A DNA stretch of 64,000 nucleotides from Aestuariibius violaceus (GCF_040779325.2 NZ_JBFONT020000001.1:868001-932000), one strand, 5' to 3'; shown: positions 1-8,800, counted from the first letter of the stretch. A program made the numbers and translations. The notes: generated by a model not told the origin, from the sequence alone.

Positions 1-192
1 AGCGACGCGACCTTCATGGGTCAGCTCGTGCCGATCATCATCGTGGGGGCATTCGTCGTCGTCGTCAGTGCGATCGTCTGGTTCATCCTGAAGGTGACGA
101 TGGGCATCCGCGTCAGCGAGGAGCACGAGGTCACCGGTCTCGACACGGCCGAGCTGGGGATGGAAGCCTATCCGGAATTTGCCAAAGGCTGA
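1..192 (+). CDS. amtB: Ammonium transporter, C-terminal end (partial)
   Basis: Only the last 63 codons are present, open at the left edge and in frame from base 1 to the TGA at 190-192. The fragment reads as one long hydrophobic helix (LVPIIIVGAFVVVVSAIVWF), then a short cytoplasmic tail with the motif GIRVSEEHEVTGLD and ending AYPEFAKG. A last membrane helix followed by a conserved 'E..GLD..E.G.EAY' tail is typical of Amt/MEP ammonium channels, where the tail contacts GlnK. The glnK gene that often accompanies amtB would lie outside the window. The family call is fairly secure from the tail; substrate specificity is known from the family only. Confidence 0.85.
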   Translation, partial: SDATFMGQLVPIIIVGAFVVVVSAIVWFILKVTMGIRVSEEHEVTGLDTAELGMEAYPEFAKG

Positions 193-220
193 GGATCCTC
201 CCCCTCAGTCAGGCATTTCT

Positions 221-250
221 GGCCCGGGCGTTCGCGCCCGGGCCTTTTTT
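221..250 (+). terminator. Rho-independent terminator after amtB
   Basis: A perfect 10-bp GC stem (221-230 with 235-244) closes a TTCG loop and is followed directly by six T residues. It lies 28 bases after the amtB stop codon and ends at the stop codon of the convergent aminotransferase gene. The reverse strand lacks a T tract, so it should act in the + direction only. Confidence 0.95.
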
Positions 251-1434
251 CATCGCGATGTGAGGGTGATAGACGAAGCGACCCGCGGGATGCTTTCGTC
301 CGACAGTCCGGCGATGTTGATGCGTCCGTCGCCGAGGATGTAAATCCCATGGTCCTGCCGCAGCCGGTCGATCTGATCTGCCGTGAGCGGAAGGAGGGAG
401 AACATCCCCTTCTGTGTGGCTATCCCGTCGAAGCGGTCGGAATTGGTCGCCCGCCGGAGTTCTTCGGCGAACGACCGGCGTAAGCCGTTGATCCGGTTGC
501 GCATCTGATCCAGTTCGCTCGCCCATTCCTGTCGCAGGCCCGCATCGGTCAGCACATTCGTCACGAGACGACCGGCATGGTCCGGTGGGAAAGAGTAGTT
601 GTTGCGGTTCAGCGTCGTGAGCGCCTGTTGCAAGAGCTTCTGGCGGTTCGCATCCGGGGCCACGGCCAGCAGGACGCCAGCCCGGTCGCGATAAAGGCCG
701 AAGGTCTTTGATCCGCTGACGCAAAGAAGAAGTTCCGGCACCTTCCTTGCAAGGGTTCGGAGCCCTGCAACGTCAGCCTCGATGCCGTCGCCAAAACCCT
801 GATAGGCGAGGTCGATCAGTGGCAAGGCCCCGGTTTCGTTGAACGTTTCCGCAATGGCGATCCAGTCATCAGGAGACGGGTCGGCGCCGCTCGGGTTATG
901 GCAGCAGCCGTGGAGGAGGACGACATCGCCCTTCGGAACCTTCGCCAGATCAGCGAGCATCCCCTCGCGGTCGAGAAGGCCCGTTGCGGCGTCGTAGTAG
1001 CGATAGGGCCTCACCGGCCGCTTCAGATAGGCCAGCACGGCGGCGTGGTTGGGCCAGGAGGGGGTCGGCAGCCAGATCGTCGCATCGGGGGCGAGGCTTG
1101 CAATCAGCTCGTAAGCCTGGCGCAGGGCACCGCTGCCGCCTGGGGTGCCGGCGAAGGCCACCCGCTCGGGCGCAACGGCGTTGCCAAGGGTCAGATCCCG
1201 GATTGCCGTGGCGAAGGCGGGGTCGCCGGTGAGGGCCGTGTAGGCCTTTGTTTTCTGGTCCTCGGCCAGCCGAAGCTCGGCCTCGCGGATGGCCTCCATG
1301 ACGGGTGTGTGGCCATCCGCATCGCGGTAGATGCCCACACCGAGGTCGACTTTGTCAGGCCGGTCATCCTCGCGGAAGGCCAGCATCAGAGCGATGATCG
1401 GGTCGTCGCGGCCCGGCGTCAGGGCCTCGAACAT
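250..1434 (-). CDS. Class I aspartate/aromatic amino acid aminotransferase
   Basis: A 394-residue PLP enzyme of the aspartate/aromatic aminotransferase subfamily (AspC/TyrB type), transferring amino groups between aspartate or aromatic amino acids and 2-oxoglutarate in the cytosol. Visible landmarks are HNPSG near residue 180, an Asp-x-x-Tyr pair near 208-211, and the PLP-lysine motif SGSKTFGLYRDR (Lys about 243). I start at the ATG at 1434 because MFEALTPGRDDPI is the usual family N terminus. That ATG overlaps the stop of the upstream sulfurtransferase gene (TGATG), so the two are probably co-transcribed. Aspartate versus aromatic preference cannot be decided from sequence. Confidence 0.92.
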   Translation of the reverse strand: MFEALTPGRDDPIIALMLAFREDDRPDKVDLGVGIYRDADGHTPVMEAIREAELRLAEDQKTKAYTALTGDPAFATAIRDLTLGNAVAPERVAFAGTPGGSGALRQAYELIASLAPDATIWLPTPSWPNHAAVLAYLKRPVRPYRYYDAATGLLDREGMLADLAKVPKGDVVLLHGCCHNPSGADPSPDDWIAIAETFNETGALPLIDLAYQGFGDGIEADVAGLRTLARKVPELLLCVSGSKTFGLYRDRAGVLLAVAPDANRQKLLQQALTTLNRNNYSFPPDHAGRLVTNVLTDAGLRQEWASELDQMRNRINGLRRSFAEELRRATNSDRFDGIATQKGMFSLLPLTADQIDRLRQDHGIYILGDGRINIAGLSDESIPRVASSITLTSR

Positions 1435-2285
1435 CAGGAGGTTTCCACCTTGAGGTCCGGGAACGCCCCCCATTCGGTCCATGAGCCATCGTAAAGCGAA
1501 TAGTCCGCCTTCCCGATCCGCTCCATCGCGAGGGAGAGGATGGCGGCTGTGATGCCCGAACCGCAGGTTGTGATCGCAGGTTTGTCGAGGTCGATGCCGG
1601 CCCGGTCGAATTCCGCACGTAGCGCGGCAACAGGCTTCATCGTGCCATCATCCTGTAAAAGATCCTTGTAATACAGGTTCTTGGAGCCGGGGATGTGACC
1701 CGCCTTGAGGCCCGGGCGCGCTTCCTCGACCCGGCCGGCGAAGCGATCGGGTGACCGGGCATCGACGATCTCATGATCACCTAGCTTCGAGGCGCGGGCG
1801 ACTTGCGTCACATAGCGAACCAGCTGGTTCTGGCGGCTGACCGTCATGTGCCGGTCGCGGATGATGGGCGGCAGATCCTCGATCGGTCGATCCTCGGCCA
1901 GCCATTTCGGCAACCCACCGTCGAGCACGGCGACGTCGCGTTTACCCATCAGGCGGAATGTCCACCACACGCGGGGGGCGGAGAAGATGCCGGTGCTGTC
2001 ATAGACGACGACCTGGTGCCCGTCGCCCACGCCCATGGCGCGCATCCGGGACATGAATTTGTCGACCGGCGGGGCCATATGCGGCAGCTCGGACCGGTGA
2101 TCGCTGATCTCATCAATGTCGAAGAAGCGGGCGCCGGGGATGTGTTGTCTGTCGTACTCCTCTTTCGCGTTGCGTCCGCTGTCAGGCATGTGCCAGCTCG
2201 CGTCGAGGATCCGAAGGTCGGGGTCCTTCAGGTGGTCGGCGAGCCAGCCGGTTGAGACGAGTGTCGTTGGATCATCGGCGGACAT
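1434..2285 (-). CDS. sseA: 3-mercaptopyruvate sulfurtransferase (rhodanese family)
   Basis: A 283-residue protein with two rhodanese domains. The N-terminal domain is the inactive partner (LDASWHMP, HIPGARFFDID), and the C-terminal domain has the catalytic loop CGSGITA (Cys about 241). A CGSG(I/V)TA loop is the hallmark of mercaptopyruvate sulfurtransferases; thiosulfate sulfurtransferases have a more basic loop. It would transfer sulfur from 3-mercaptopyruvate to thiols or cyanide. Its stop overlaps the start of the aminotransferase. That pairing makes biochemical sense because aspartate-type aminotransferases can make mercaptopyruvate from cysteine, but the link is inference. Confidence 0.93.
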   Translation of the reverse strand: MSADDPTTLVSTGWLADHLKDPDLRILDASWHMPDSGRNAKEEYDRQHIPGARFFDIDEISDHRSELPHMAPPVDKFMSRMRAMGVGDGHQVVVYDSTGIFSAPRVWWTFRLMGKRDVAVLDGGLPKWLAEDRPIEDLPPIIRDRHMTVSRQNQLVRYVTQVARASKLGDHEIVDARSPDRFAGRVEEARPGLKAGHIPGSKNLYYKDLLQDDGTMKPVAALRAEFDRAGIDLDKPAITTCGSGITAAILSLAMERIGKADYSLYDGSWTEWGAFPDLKVETS

Positions 2286-2350
2286 CGCGCTTCTCCCCCA
2301 GAAATCTTTCCCGGTGGTAAAGGCCGCGCGCGGGGCTGTCCAGCCGCGCC

Positions 2351-2830
2351 TCAGCTGCCCTGCTTGAGGAGCCGCTGCTTCTGCCGCTGCCAGTCGCGCT
2401 TGGCCGATGTCTCGCGCTTGTCCTGGGTCTTCTTGCCCTTGGCGACGCCGATCTTGACCTTCACGAGGCCGCGGTCATTGAAATACATCACAAGCGGGAC
2501 AAGCGTCATGCCCTGGCGTTGGGTCGCGTTCCAGAGGCGCGACAATTCCTTCTTTGAAACCAGGAGCTTGCGCCTGCGGCGTTCCTCGTCGTGACCCCAG
2601 GTTCCGGCCTGTTCGTAGGGGGCGATATAGGCGTTGACGAGCCACAGTTCATGTTCGTCCACAGCGGCATAGCTGTCGGCGATGTTGGACTGGCCGGTGC
2701 GCAACGCCTTCACCTCGGAGCCCATCAGTACGATGCCGCATTCGATGTCATCCTCGATCGCATAATCGTAGCGGGCACGCCGGTTTTCGGCGATCACCTT
2801 GTAGTTCTTGTTCTCCGGTTTCTTGGCCAT
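2351..2830 (-). CDS. smpB: SsrA-binding protein SmpB
   Basis: A 159-residue cytosolic RNA-binding protein that brings tmRNA to stalled ribosomes (trans-translation). The sequence shows the SmpB barrel signature (ENRRARYDYAI, GIVLMGSEVKALRTG, NAYIAPYEQ) and the basic C-terminal tail (KGKKTQDKRETSAKRDW) that enters the mRNA channel. Length and order match the family. It lies 65 bases downstream of the sulfurtransferase start; dapA and a lytic transglycosylase lie a little further on, an arrangement common in alphaproteobacteria. The tmRNA gene itself is not in the window. Confidence 0.97.
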   Translation of the reverse strand: MAKKPENKNYKVIAENRRARYDYAIEDDIECGIVLMGSEVKALRTGQSNIADSYAAVDEHELWLVNAYIAPYEQAGTWGHDEERRRRKLLVSKKELSRLWNATQRQGMTLVPLVMYFNDRGLVKVKIGVAKGKKTQDKRETSAKRDWQRQKQRLLKQGS

Positions 2831-2966
2831 CCGGGCGAGATAAGGGGTCTGTCAGTGCCTGTCCAGACGGCCGAATTGGCCATGCTGCATCCGGGCGGCA
2901 ATTGGTCGGCATATGGTCGGAGGGGAACGAACGTTCCTGCCGGAGTTTGTTAACCTTTCAGCAAGA

Positions 2967-3824
2967 TCAGGAAAGCCCTCTGAGCCATTTGACGAAGGGC
3001 TTCAGACCGGGCGCATCATGACCTGGTTTGGTGACGATATGATAGCCCGCCTCAGGCTCCTCAATCTCCATCAGCGCGATGAGGGTGCCGCGGTCCAAAT
3101 CGCCTTCGACGTTCACGCGGGTCTGCGCGGAAAGGCCGAGGCCTGCGCGGATGGCGGCGAGCGTCAGCGCGTTGGTTTCGGTGAAGTGAAAGCGGGTCTC
3201 ATCGTCTGTCAGGCCGTGGGTCTTGGCCCAGCCGCGCAATTCGTTGTCCCAGTCCTGGAAGTACCAGGGCGTGCGGCAGAGGTCGGGATTGGTCTCAGCG
3301 AGCGAAGGCGCGGCGACGACCACGAAGTCGGCGTTAGTGAGTTGGACCGAGTCGAGCCCGGGCCAGTTGCCCTGGCCATAGCGGATTGCCAGGTCGGCTT
3401 CGCCGCCCGCGACATCGGCCAGCGCGGCTGAGGGTTTCAGGGTGATCTCGATGTCCGGGTGCAGGGTCCAGAAGGCTCCGAGGCGGGGCATCAGCCAGTT
3501 TTCCGCAAAGGTCGGCGTGCAGGCGACGGTCAGGGGGCGGCCTGCGACTTCCTCCCGCAGGCGGGTGACGCCGATTTCGATGCGCGTGAAGGCGCTGGTG
3601 AGTGCGTCCGACAGCAGGCGGCCCTCTGGCGTCGGGGTGACGCCGCGGGGCCCCCGGTCGACGAGGGGGATGCCGAAGTCGGCCTCAAGCGCGCGGACAT
3701 GCTGGGAGATCGCCGCATGGGTGACGTTGAGCGCATCGGCTGCGTCTTTCAGGGATCCGGTGCGGATCGCGGTCTCGAACGCGCGAAGCGCGGAGAGGGA
3801 AGGGATCTGGCGCCAATCAGGCAT
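2967..3824 (-). CDS. LysR-family transcriptional regulator (GcvA-like)
   Basis: A 285-residue regulator with an N-terminal winged helix-turn-helix (residues ~6-65, containing ALRAFETAIRTGSLKDAADALNV and AISQHVRALE) and a C-terminal periplasmic-binding-like effector domain (REEVAGRPLTVACTPTFAENWLMPRL, with DLAIRYGQG). The spacing and 'DLAIRYG' motif fit the GcvA/AmpR-like subgroup. The effector is unknown. It is divergently transcribed from the very short gene at 3919-4083, with a palindromic T-N11-A site between them. This is the classical arrangement for a LysR regulator and its target. Confidence 0.9.
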   Translation of the reverse strand: MPDWRQIPSLSALRAFETAIRTGSLKDAADALNVTHAAISQHVRALEADFGIPLVDRGPRGVTPTPEGRLLSDALTSAFTRIEIGVTRLREEVAGRPLTVACTPTFAENWLMPRLGAFWTLHPDIEITLKPSAALADVAGGEADLAIRYGQGNWPGLDSVQLTNADFVVVAAPSLAETNPDLCRTPWYFQDWDNELRGWAKTHGLTDDETRFHFTETNALTLAAIRAGLGLSAQTRVNVEGDLDRGTLIALMEIEEPEAGYHIVTKPGHDAPGLKPFVKWLRGLS

Positions 3825-3840
3825 GACGTAAGCTCAGCTT

Positions 3841-3855
3841 ATATCGGGATGATAT
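3841..3855. promoter_or_regulatory. Candidate LysR operator palindrome
   Basis: The intergenic region holds ATATC-GGGAT-GATAT, a perfect 5+5 inverted repeat around a 5-base centre. It contains a T-N11-A pair (T3842, A3854), the minimal LysR-family recognition pattern. It lies 16 bases from the regulator start and about 65 bases upstream of the divergent small gene. No binding evidence exists beyond the pattern and position. Confidence 0.5.
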
Positions 3856-3918
3856 TCCTGACTCGGTTTGCCGAGGGGATCAAGATAGTTTGGTTCTCAA
3901 GACAAAAGGAGAGTTATC

Positions 3919-4083
3919 ATGCTGAGACTGATGGCAGACACATTTCGCACGGCGCTTCGGCAGGAGCGGTATCCGGATCTGAACGACAAGAGGTCGTCCC
4001 TGCCGCACCTTGATCGGCGGGCAGAGCGCCGTCGCCTGATGCGCCTGGTGGACAGCGAAGGGCGGCAGCCGCCCTTCCTTTGA
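3919..4083 (+). CDS. Small basic hypothetical protein (54 aa)
   Basis: The reading frame starts at an ATG preceded by AAAAGGAGAG, a near-ideal Shine-Dalgarno, and ends six bases before the dapA stop codon. The product (MLRLMADTFRTALRQER...PPFL) is short, Arg-rich and without a signal peptide or membrane segment. The central SSLPHLDRRAERRRLMRL is strongly basic. I do not recognise a family; it loosely recalls short Arg-rich DUF1127-type proteins but lacks their usual C-terminal motif. The strong ribosome site and the facing LysR gene argue that it is expressed. Confidence 0.6.
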   Translation: MLRLMADTFRTALRQERYPDLNDKRSSLPHLDRRAERRRLMRLVDSEGRQPPFL

Positions 4084-4088
4084 TCGCC

Positions 4089-4961
4089 CTAGTGGATAAG
4101 CCCCAGCCCCGCCATCGCGTCCTTGATCGCGAGGCGGGTGCTGTCGTCGAGGCGGGTGAGCGGTGAGCGCACCTCCTCGCTGCACCGTCCGAGAAGAGAG
4201 AGACCGTATTTCGCCCCGCAAACGCCCGGCTCCATAAAGATCGCAGTATGGAGAGGCATCAGGCGGTCCTGCAGGTCGAGCGCGGCTTTATAATCGCCGG
4301 CAAGCGTCGCCTTCTGGAACTCCGCACAGAGGCCCGGCGCAACATTGGCGGTGACAGAGATGCAGCCGATCCCGCCATGGGCGTTGAAGCCGAGGGCTGA
4401 TGGATCCTCTCCCGACAGTTGAACAAAGTCGGGGCCGCAGGTCGCCCGCTGTTTGGAGACGCGGGTGACGTCGCCCGTCGCATCCTTGACGCCGATGATG
4501 TTGGGAATCTTGGCGAGTGTCCCCATCGTTTGCGGTGACATGTCGATCACCGAGCGGGGCGGGATGTTGTAGATGATGATCGACAGGCCGATCTCTGCTG
4601 CCGCCTCGTAATGGGCGATCAGGCCGCGCTGGGTGGGCTTGTTGTAATAGGGCGTGACGACAAGGGCGGCGGCGGCACCGGCGTTCTTGGCGGCCTCGAC
4701 GAGGCGAACGGTTTCCGACGTGTTGTTCGACCCCGCACCTGCGATAACCGGAACGCGGCCTGCGGCGGCTTCGACCGTGGCGGCGACGACCTCGTCATGT
4801 TCCTCATGGCTGAGGGTCGGGCTTTCCCCGGTGGTGCCCACGGGGACGAGGCCGGAGCTGCCTTCGGCGATTTGCCAGTCGACGAGTTTCTTCAGGCCGT
4901 CCAGGTCCAGCTGGCCGTCGCGGAACGGCGTGACAAGAGCGGGGATGGAGCCTGAGAACAT
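4089..4961 (-). CDS. dapA: 4-hydroxy-tetrahydrodipicolinate synthase
   Basis: A 290-residue class I aldolase-fold enzyme that condenses pyruvate with aspartate semialdehyde, the first committed step of lysine and meso-diaminopimelate synthesis. Key residues are present: Schiff-base Lys about 159 (GVKDATGD), Tyr about 131 (IIYNIPPRS), the Thr-Thr pair in GTTGESPTLS, and Arg about 136. I chose the ATG at 4961 because MFSGSIPALVTPF is the canonical N terminus; the open frame continues upstream to 5042 without homology-like sequence. It is divergent from the lytic transglycosylase gene, a pairing often seen in alphaproteobacteria, and both serve cell-wall metabolism. Confidence 0.97.
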   Translation of the reverse strand: MFSGSIPALVTPFRDGQLDLDGLKKLVDWQIAEGSSGLVPVGTTGESPTLSHEEHDEVVAATVEAAAGRVPVIAGAGSNNTSETVRLVEAAKNAGAAAALVVTPYYNKPTQRGLIAHYEAAAEIGLSIIIYNIPPRSVIDMSPQTMGTLAKIPNIIGVKDATGDVTRVSKQRATCGPDFVQLSGEDPSALGFNAHGGIGCISVTANVAPGLCAEFQKATLAGDYKAALDLQDRLMPLHTAIFMEPGVCGAKYGLSLLGRCSEEVRSPLTRLDDSTRLAIKDAMAGLGLIH

Positions 4962-5109
4962 GACTTTGCCTTTTTTTAACTGTATGCGTGTTCGCATGAG
5001 CAGTGCGGCGCGGACCCTAGGCGGGATACGAACCATTGCCAAGATCGTGAGTTGTTAAGGCAAGATCCCCGCCTAAAGTGCGTGGCCACGATATAGAGGA
5101 CAGACGCGA

Positions 5110-7263
5110 ATGAGACGACTTGCGACGGTCTGCGCGGCAGGCCTTCTGAGCGCTTCTTTCGGACATGCGCAGGATGCCGAGACCACCGAGGAAGAGGTGG
5201 TCGAACCGACCGCCGCCGAGTTGATTGATCTGGCCTACCGCGAAATCGCGTCGGGCGATTGGACGGCTGCACGCGCGGTTGCGTCCGGTGCAGGACCGGA
5301 AGGCGCGACGCTGGTGAGCTGGCAGTTCCTGCGTGACGGGGGCGGGACGTTCGCAAATTATGAAGATTTCCTAGAGGCTTACCCGAACTGGCCGCAGGAA
5401 GAACGGCTGCGCCGCACGGCCGAGGGGAAAATGCCGCGGGATATGGCACCTCAACGCGTGCTGGCCTTCTTCAACGGGTATGAACCGCAGACCGGGCTTG
5501 GCGTTCTGCGGCTGTCCGATGCCTTGCGGGCGACGGGCGAAGGCGATGCCGCAGATGCAATGATCGTCGAGGCCTGGCGGACCATGCGCCTGACCGATGC
5601 GGTTCACGATCGGATGCTGCGTGAGAATGCCGGGCTGCTCTCTGAGCATCATGAAGCGCGCGTTGACATGCTGCTTTGGGAGAACCGGATCGCGGATGCG
5701 CAGAAGCTACTGCCGCGGATGGATGACGGGTGGCAGAAACTCGCCTATGCGCGCATCGCTCTGCAGCGGCAGGCGGGCGATGTGGATGCCCGGCTTGAGA
5801 CTGTTCCGGCGCGGCTGAAGGATGATCCGGGGCTTGCTTTCGATCGCTTCGAGTGGCGGCTGGAGAAGCAGCGCCGGGATCAAGCGATTGAATTGCTGGC
5901 CGAGCAGTCGGACAGCGCCGAGGAGGTCGGGCGGCCCTATTACTGGGCGAACCACCGCCGGATCATCGCACGCCAGCTAATGCGGGCCGGTGAGGATGAG
6001 ATGGCCTACCGGATCGCCTCGGGCCACTTCATCGACGGGCCGGAGCGGTCGCTGATCGGCTTCACGGATCTGGAGTTTCTGTCGGGCTATATCGCGCTGC
6101 GCAAGCTTGATGACCCGGTGCAGGCGTTCCGCCACTTCGCTGCAATGGCCGAGGCTGCGCGGACGCCGATTTCGCTCGGCCGGGCCGGGTATTGGAAGGG
6201 CCGGGCGCTGGAAGAGATGGGCGCGGTCAATGCGGCGAACGCCGCTTATGCGCAGGGTGGCCGTTACCAGACGTCGTTCTACGGGCTACTCGCGGCCGAG
6301 AAGGCGGGCCTGCCGCCCGATCCGACACTGTCGGGAACCGAGAGATTTGGCGACTGGCGCGCGGCGGATTGGGCCGAGACGGATGTGGCGAAGGTCGCGA
6401 TGTGGCTGGAGGAGGCCGGGCGTCGGTCGATGGCCGAGATCTTCTTCCTTGAGCTCGCCTCGAACATGGAAACGCGGGAAGAGCTGGGGCAGCTGTCGCA
6501 CCTGCTGACCGAACGCGGCGCGTCGCATATCGCGGTCCGCGTGGGCAAGGCCGCGGCGGCACGGAACATCGTGATCCCCGAGATGTATTTCCCGCTGCAC
6601 CCGCTGGCCGAGATGGAGATGGACGTGCCGCCCGAACTGGCGCTGGCCATCGCACGTCGGGAGAGTGAGTTCGACCCTGTCGTGTCCTCGCCCGTGGGGG
6701 CACAAGGCCTGATGCAGCTGATGCCGGCGACGGCGCGCGAGGTCTCGGGCTGGCTGGGGCTGCCCTATACGAAGGCGAGCCTGACAGTGGATGCGGAATA
6801 CAACTCGAAGCTGGGCATCCGGTATCTGGAATGGCTGCAGGACCGGATGGGCCCGTCGCCGACCCTGATCGCGGCAGGCTACAATGCCGGGCCAGGACGG
6901 CCGCTGATGTGGACCGACGATTGGGGTGACCCCCGCACTGACGGCGATGCCGTGGACTATATCGAGCATATCCCGTTCCGGGAGACGCGGAATTACGCGA
7001 TGCGGGTGACGGAATCGATGCCGGTCTACAAGGCGCGGCTGACGGGACGGGTGAACCCGCCCGATTTCCACCAGCTGATCAAGGGGATCAAGCCGTTGAT
7101 CCGGCCGCAGACTCGCCCGAGCGACGAGCCCGAGGTCCTGATGGCGGGGGAGCCGTCCGAAGACAGCCCTGCGGCCGTGCGCGTACGGCGCGGGTCGGTG
7201 TCGACCCAGGGCTTCACCGGTCCGGCGCCTGTCCGTCCCGAGGCGCGGCCTGCCGCGCCCTGA
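5110..7263 (+). CDS. slt: Soluble lytic murein transglycosylase (Slt70-like)
   Basis: A 717-residue exported enzyme that cleaves peptidoglycan with formation of 1,6-anhydromuropeptides. There is a clear signal peptide (MRRLATVCAAGLLSASFGHAQDA), then a long alpha-helical superhelical region (residues ~30-480) and a C-terminal SLT domain (~500-640). The SLT domain carries the catalytic-Glu motif ARRESEFDP, then GAQGLMQLMPATA and AAGYNAGPGR. The last ~70 residues are Pro/Arg-rich and probably disordered. The 3' end overlaps the convergent EamA gene by 50 bases. Length fits the Slt70 class. Confidence 0.93.
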   Translation: MRRLATVCAAGLLSASFGHAQDAETTEEEVVEPTAAELIDLAYREIASGDWTAARAVASGAGPEGATLVSWQFLRDGGGTFANYEDFLEAYPNWPQEERLRRTAEGKMPRDMAPQRVLAFFNGYEPQTGLGVLRLSDALRATGEGDAADAMIVEAWRTMRLTDAVHDRMLRENAGLLSEHHEARVDMLLWENRIADAQKLLPRMDDGWQKLAYARIALQRQAGDVDARLETVPARLKDDPGLAFDRFEWRLEKQRRDQAIELLAEQSDSAEEVGRPYYWANHRRIIARQLMRAGEDEMAYRIASGHFIDGPERSLIGFTDLEFLSGYIALRKLDDPVQAFRHFAAMAEAARTPISLGRAGYWKGRALEEMGAVNAANAAYAQGGRYQTSFYGLLAAEKAGLPPDPTLSGTERFGDWRAADWAETDVAKVAMWLEEAGRRSMAEIFFLELASNMETREELGQLSHLLTERGASHIAVRVGKAAAARNIVIPEMYFPLHPLAEMEMDVPPELALAIARRESEFDPVVSSPVGAQGLMQLMPATAREVSGWLGLPYTKASLTVDAEYNSKLGIRYLEWLQDRMGPSPTLIAAGYNAGPGRPLMWTDDWGDPRTDGDAVDYIEHIPFRETRNYAMRVTESMPVYKARLTGRVNPPDFHQLIKGIKPLIRPQTRPSDEPEVLMAGEPSEDSPAAVRVRRGSVSTQGFTGPAPVRPEARPAAP

Positions 7264-8101
7264 TTAGCGTGAAGAGCCCGGCGCCGACGACGATGGCGGC
7301 GCCGATCGCGATATTGGCAGTGATCGTCTCGCCGAAGACGGTCACGCCGATCGCCGATCCGAAAACCAATTGGAAATAGGCGAAGGGCTGGACGGCGCTG
7401 GCTTCGGCCAGTTCGTAGGTCTTGATGAGCAGCCAGTGCCCGGAGGCCCCGGTCACGCAGAGGATGGCCATCCAGATCCAGTCGGGCCCCGTCATCGGCT
7501 CCCAGTAGAAAAGACCGATGGCGGTCATTGCGACAGCGCCGGTCGTGCCGGTCCAGAAAAAGCTGGTGGCGGTCGTGTCCCGGCGCGCGGCATAGCGGGT
7601 AAGCAGGCCGTAGAGGGCGAACATCAGCGCTGACGTGAGCGGGATGATCGCGTTGGGAGAGAAAACGCCCCGGCCCGGCTGCAGGATGATCAGGATGCCG
7701 ACGAAGCCGACTGCGATGGCGGCCCAGCGGCGCCAGCCAACCTGCTCCCCCAATATCGGGCCGGAGAGGGCTGCGATGAGGAGCGGGTAGCACGAGAAGA
7801 TAACGAGGCTTTCCACAAGGCCGAGGCGGGTGAAGGCGAGGACCATCACGCAGATCTCGGCGGCGAGCAGCAGGCCGCGGAAGGTTTGCAGGAGCGGCTG
7901 GTCCGTCCGGGCGGCTGCGCGGATGGAGCCTTCGCGCCGGGCGGCGATGGCGATGACGAAAGCCGCGAAGAACCAGTAGCGGATCATCACCACCATCAGG
8001 ACGTTGTATTCCGAGGCAAGATGGCGCGAAATCCCGTCCTGCACCGCGAAGACGAAGGTCGTCGCGATCATCAGGAGGATGCCGAGCTTGGTGCGGGTCA
8101 T
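7214..8101 (-). CDS. EamA/DMT-superfamily membrane transporter
   Basis: A 295-residue integral membrane protein with about ten hydrophobic segments arranged as two EamA repeats. The first repeat starts LGILLMIATTFVFAVQDGISR and ends at PILGEQVGWRRW; the second ends at VFGETI. 'LGE' followed by a helix at each repeat end is typical of DMT exporters. Substrate is unknown; relatives export amino acids or metabolites. Its stop lies inside the 3' end of the lytic transglycosylase gene (50-base convergent overlap) and its start overlaps the mnmD stop by four bases, so it is probably translated with mnmD. Confidence 0.88.
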   Translation of the reverse strand: MTRTKLGILLMIATTFVFAVQDGISRHLASEYNVLMVVMIRYWFFAAFVIAIAARREGSIRAAARTDQPLLQTFRGLLLAAEICVMVLAFTRLGLVESLVIFSCYPLLIAALSGPILGEQVGWRRWAAIAVGFVGILIILQPGRGVFSPNAIIPLTSALMFALYGLLTRYAARRDTTATSFFWTGTTGAVAMTAIGLFYWEPMTGPDWIWMAILCVTGASGHWLLIKTYELAEASAVQPFAYFQLVFGSAIGVTVFGETITANIAIGAAIVVGAGLFTLIRARQAAPRDGQAPDR

Positions 8102-8751
8102 AGCCGCCCGGTGCTCATATGGCGCTTGCGGCCATAGCCGGGGCGGCGGTCGACGGCGAAGCCTGCCTGGGCGAGCGCGCGGCGGACGTGGCCTGCGGCG
8201 GTATAGGTGGCGAAGGTTCCGTTCGGGGCGGTGTGCCTGGCGACCTCGGCCATGAGCGCGGGATCCCAGAGCTCCGGGTTCTTGGCGGGGGAGAAGCCGT
8301 CGAGGAACCAGGCATCGGCCTTACCCTGCCAGTCTGGCAGAGTCTGGCGGGCGTCGCCTTCGATGAGGTGGAGGGTGAGGCCACGGGCGATTTCGATCTG
8401 GCTTTCGAGGGGAAGAGCGTCGAGAAGCTGGTCGGCAAGATCGCTTACGGAGGGAAAGGCGGCGAGGGCCTCCACCGTCGCCTCACGTGAGAGGGGATAG
8501 GCCTCGAACGTCGTGAAGGTGAGCGGGTGGCGCGGGCCTGTTCGCCAGAGCTGCCACGTGGCAAGCAGATTCAGACCGGTGCCGAAGCCGAGCTCTGCAA
8601 TGTGGAGCGGCTGGTTCAGGCGGTTCGGGAGGTCGTTGCCGCTCAGGAAGACGTGGATGCTCTCGGCCAGGCCGTCTTCGAGCGAGTAGTAGGGGTCGTC
8701 GAAACGGGTCGAGACGGGAATGCCGTCCTTCCAAGCGATCTGGCCGGTCAT
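8098..8751 (-). CDS. mnmD: tRNA (5-methylaminomethyl-2-thiouridine) methyltransferase, MnmD / MnmC N-domain
   Basis: A 217-residue SAM-dependent methyltransferase matching the N-terminal half of bifunctional MnmC. The family segment near the start (FDDPYYSLEDGLAES) is followed by the SAM loop ELGFGTGLNLL and the catalytic-region motif WFLDGFSPAKNPELW. It would methylate nm5s2U at the wobble position of tRNAs in the MnmEG pathway. It stands alone instead of being fused to the FAD domain. A separate FAD oxidoreductase starts 49 bases away on the other strand, which may supply the second MnmC activity. Confidence 0.9.
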   Translation of the reverse strand: MTGQIAWKDGIPVSTRFDDPYYSLEDGLAESIHVFLSGNDLPNRLNQPLHIAELGFGTGLNLLATWQLWRTGPRHPLTFTTFEAYPLSREATVEALAAFPSVSDLADQLLDALPLESQIEIARGLTLHLIEGDARQTLPDWQGKADAWFLDGFSPAKNPELWDPALMAEVARHTAPNGTFATYTAAGHVRRALAQAGFAVDRRPGYGRKRHMSTGRL

Positions 8752-8800
8752 GGCGGGATACCTTAGGTGCTGGGCGGGACAATGGCGGCGGAGGGCCGGG

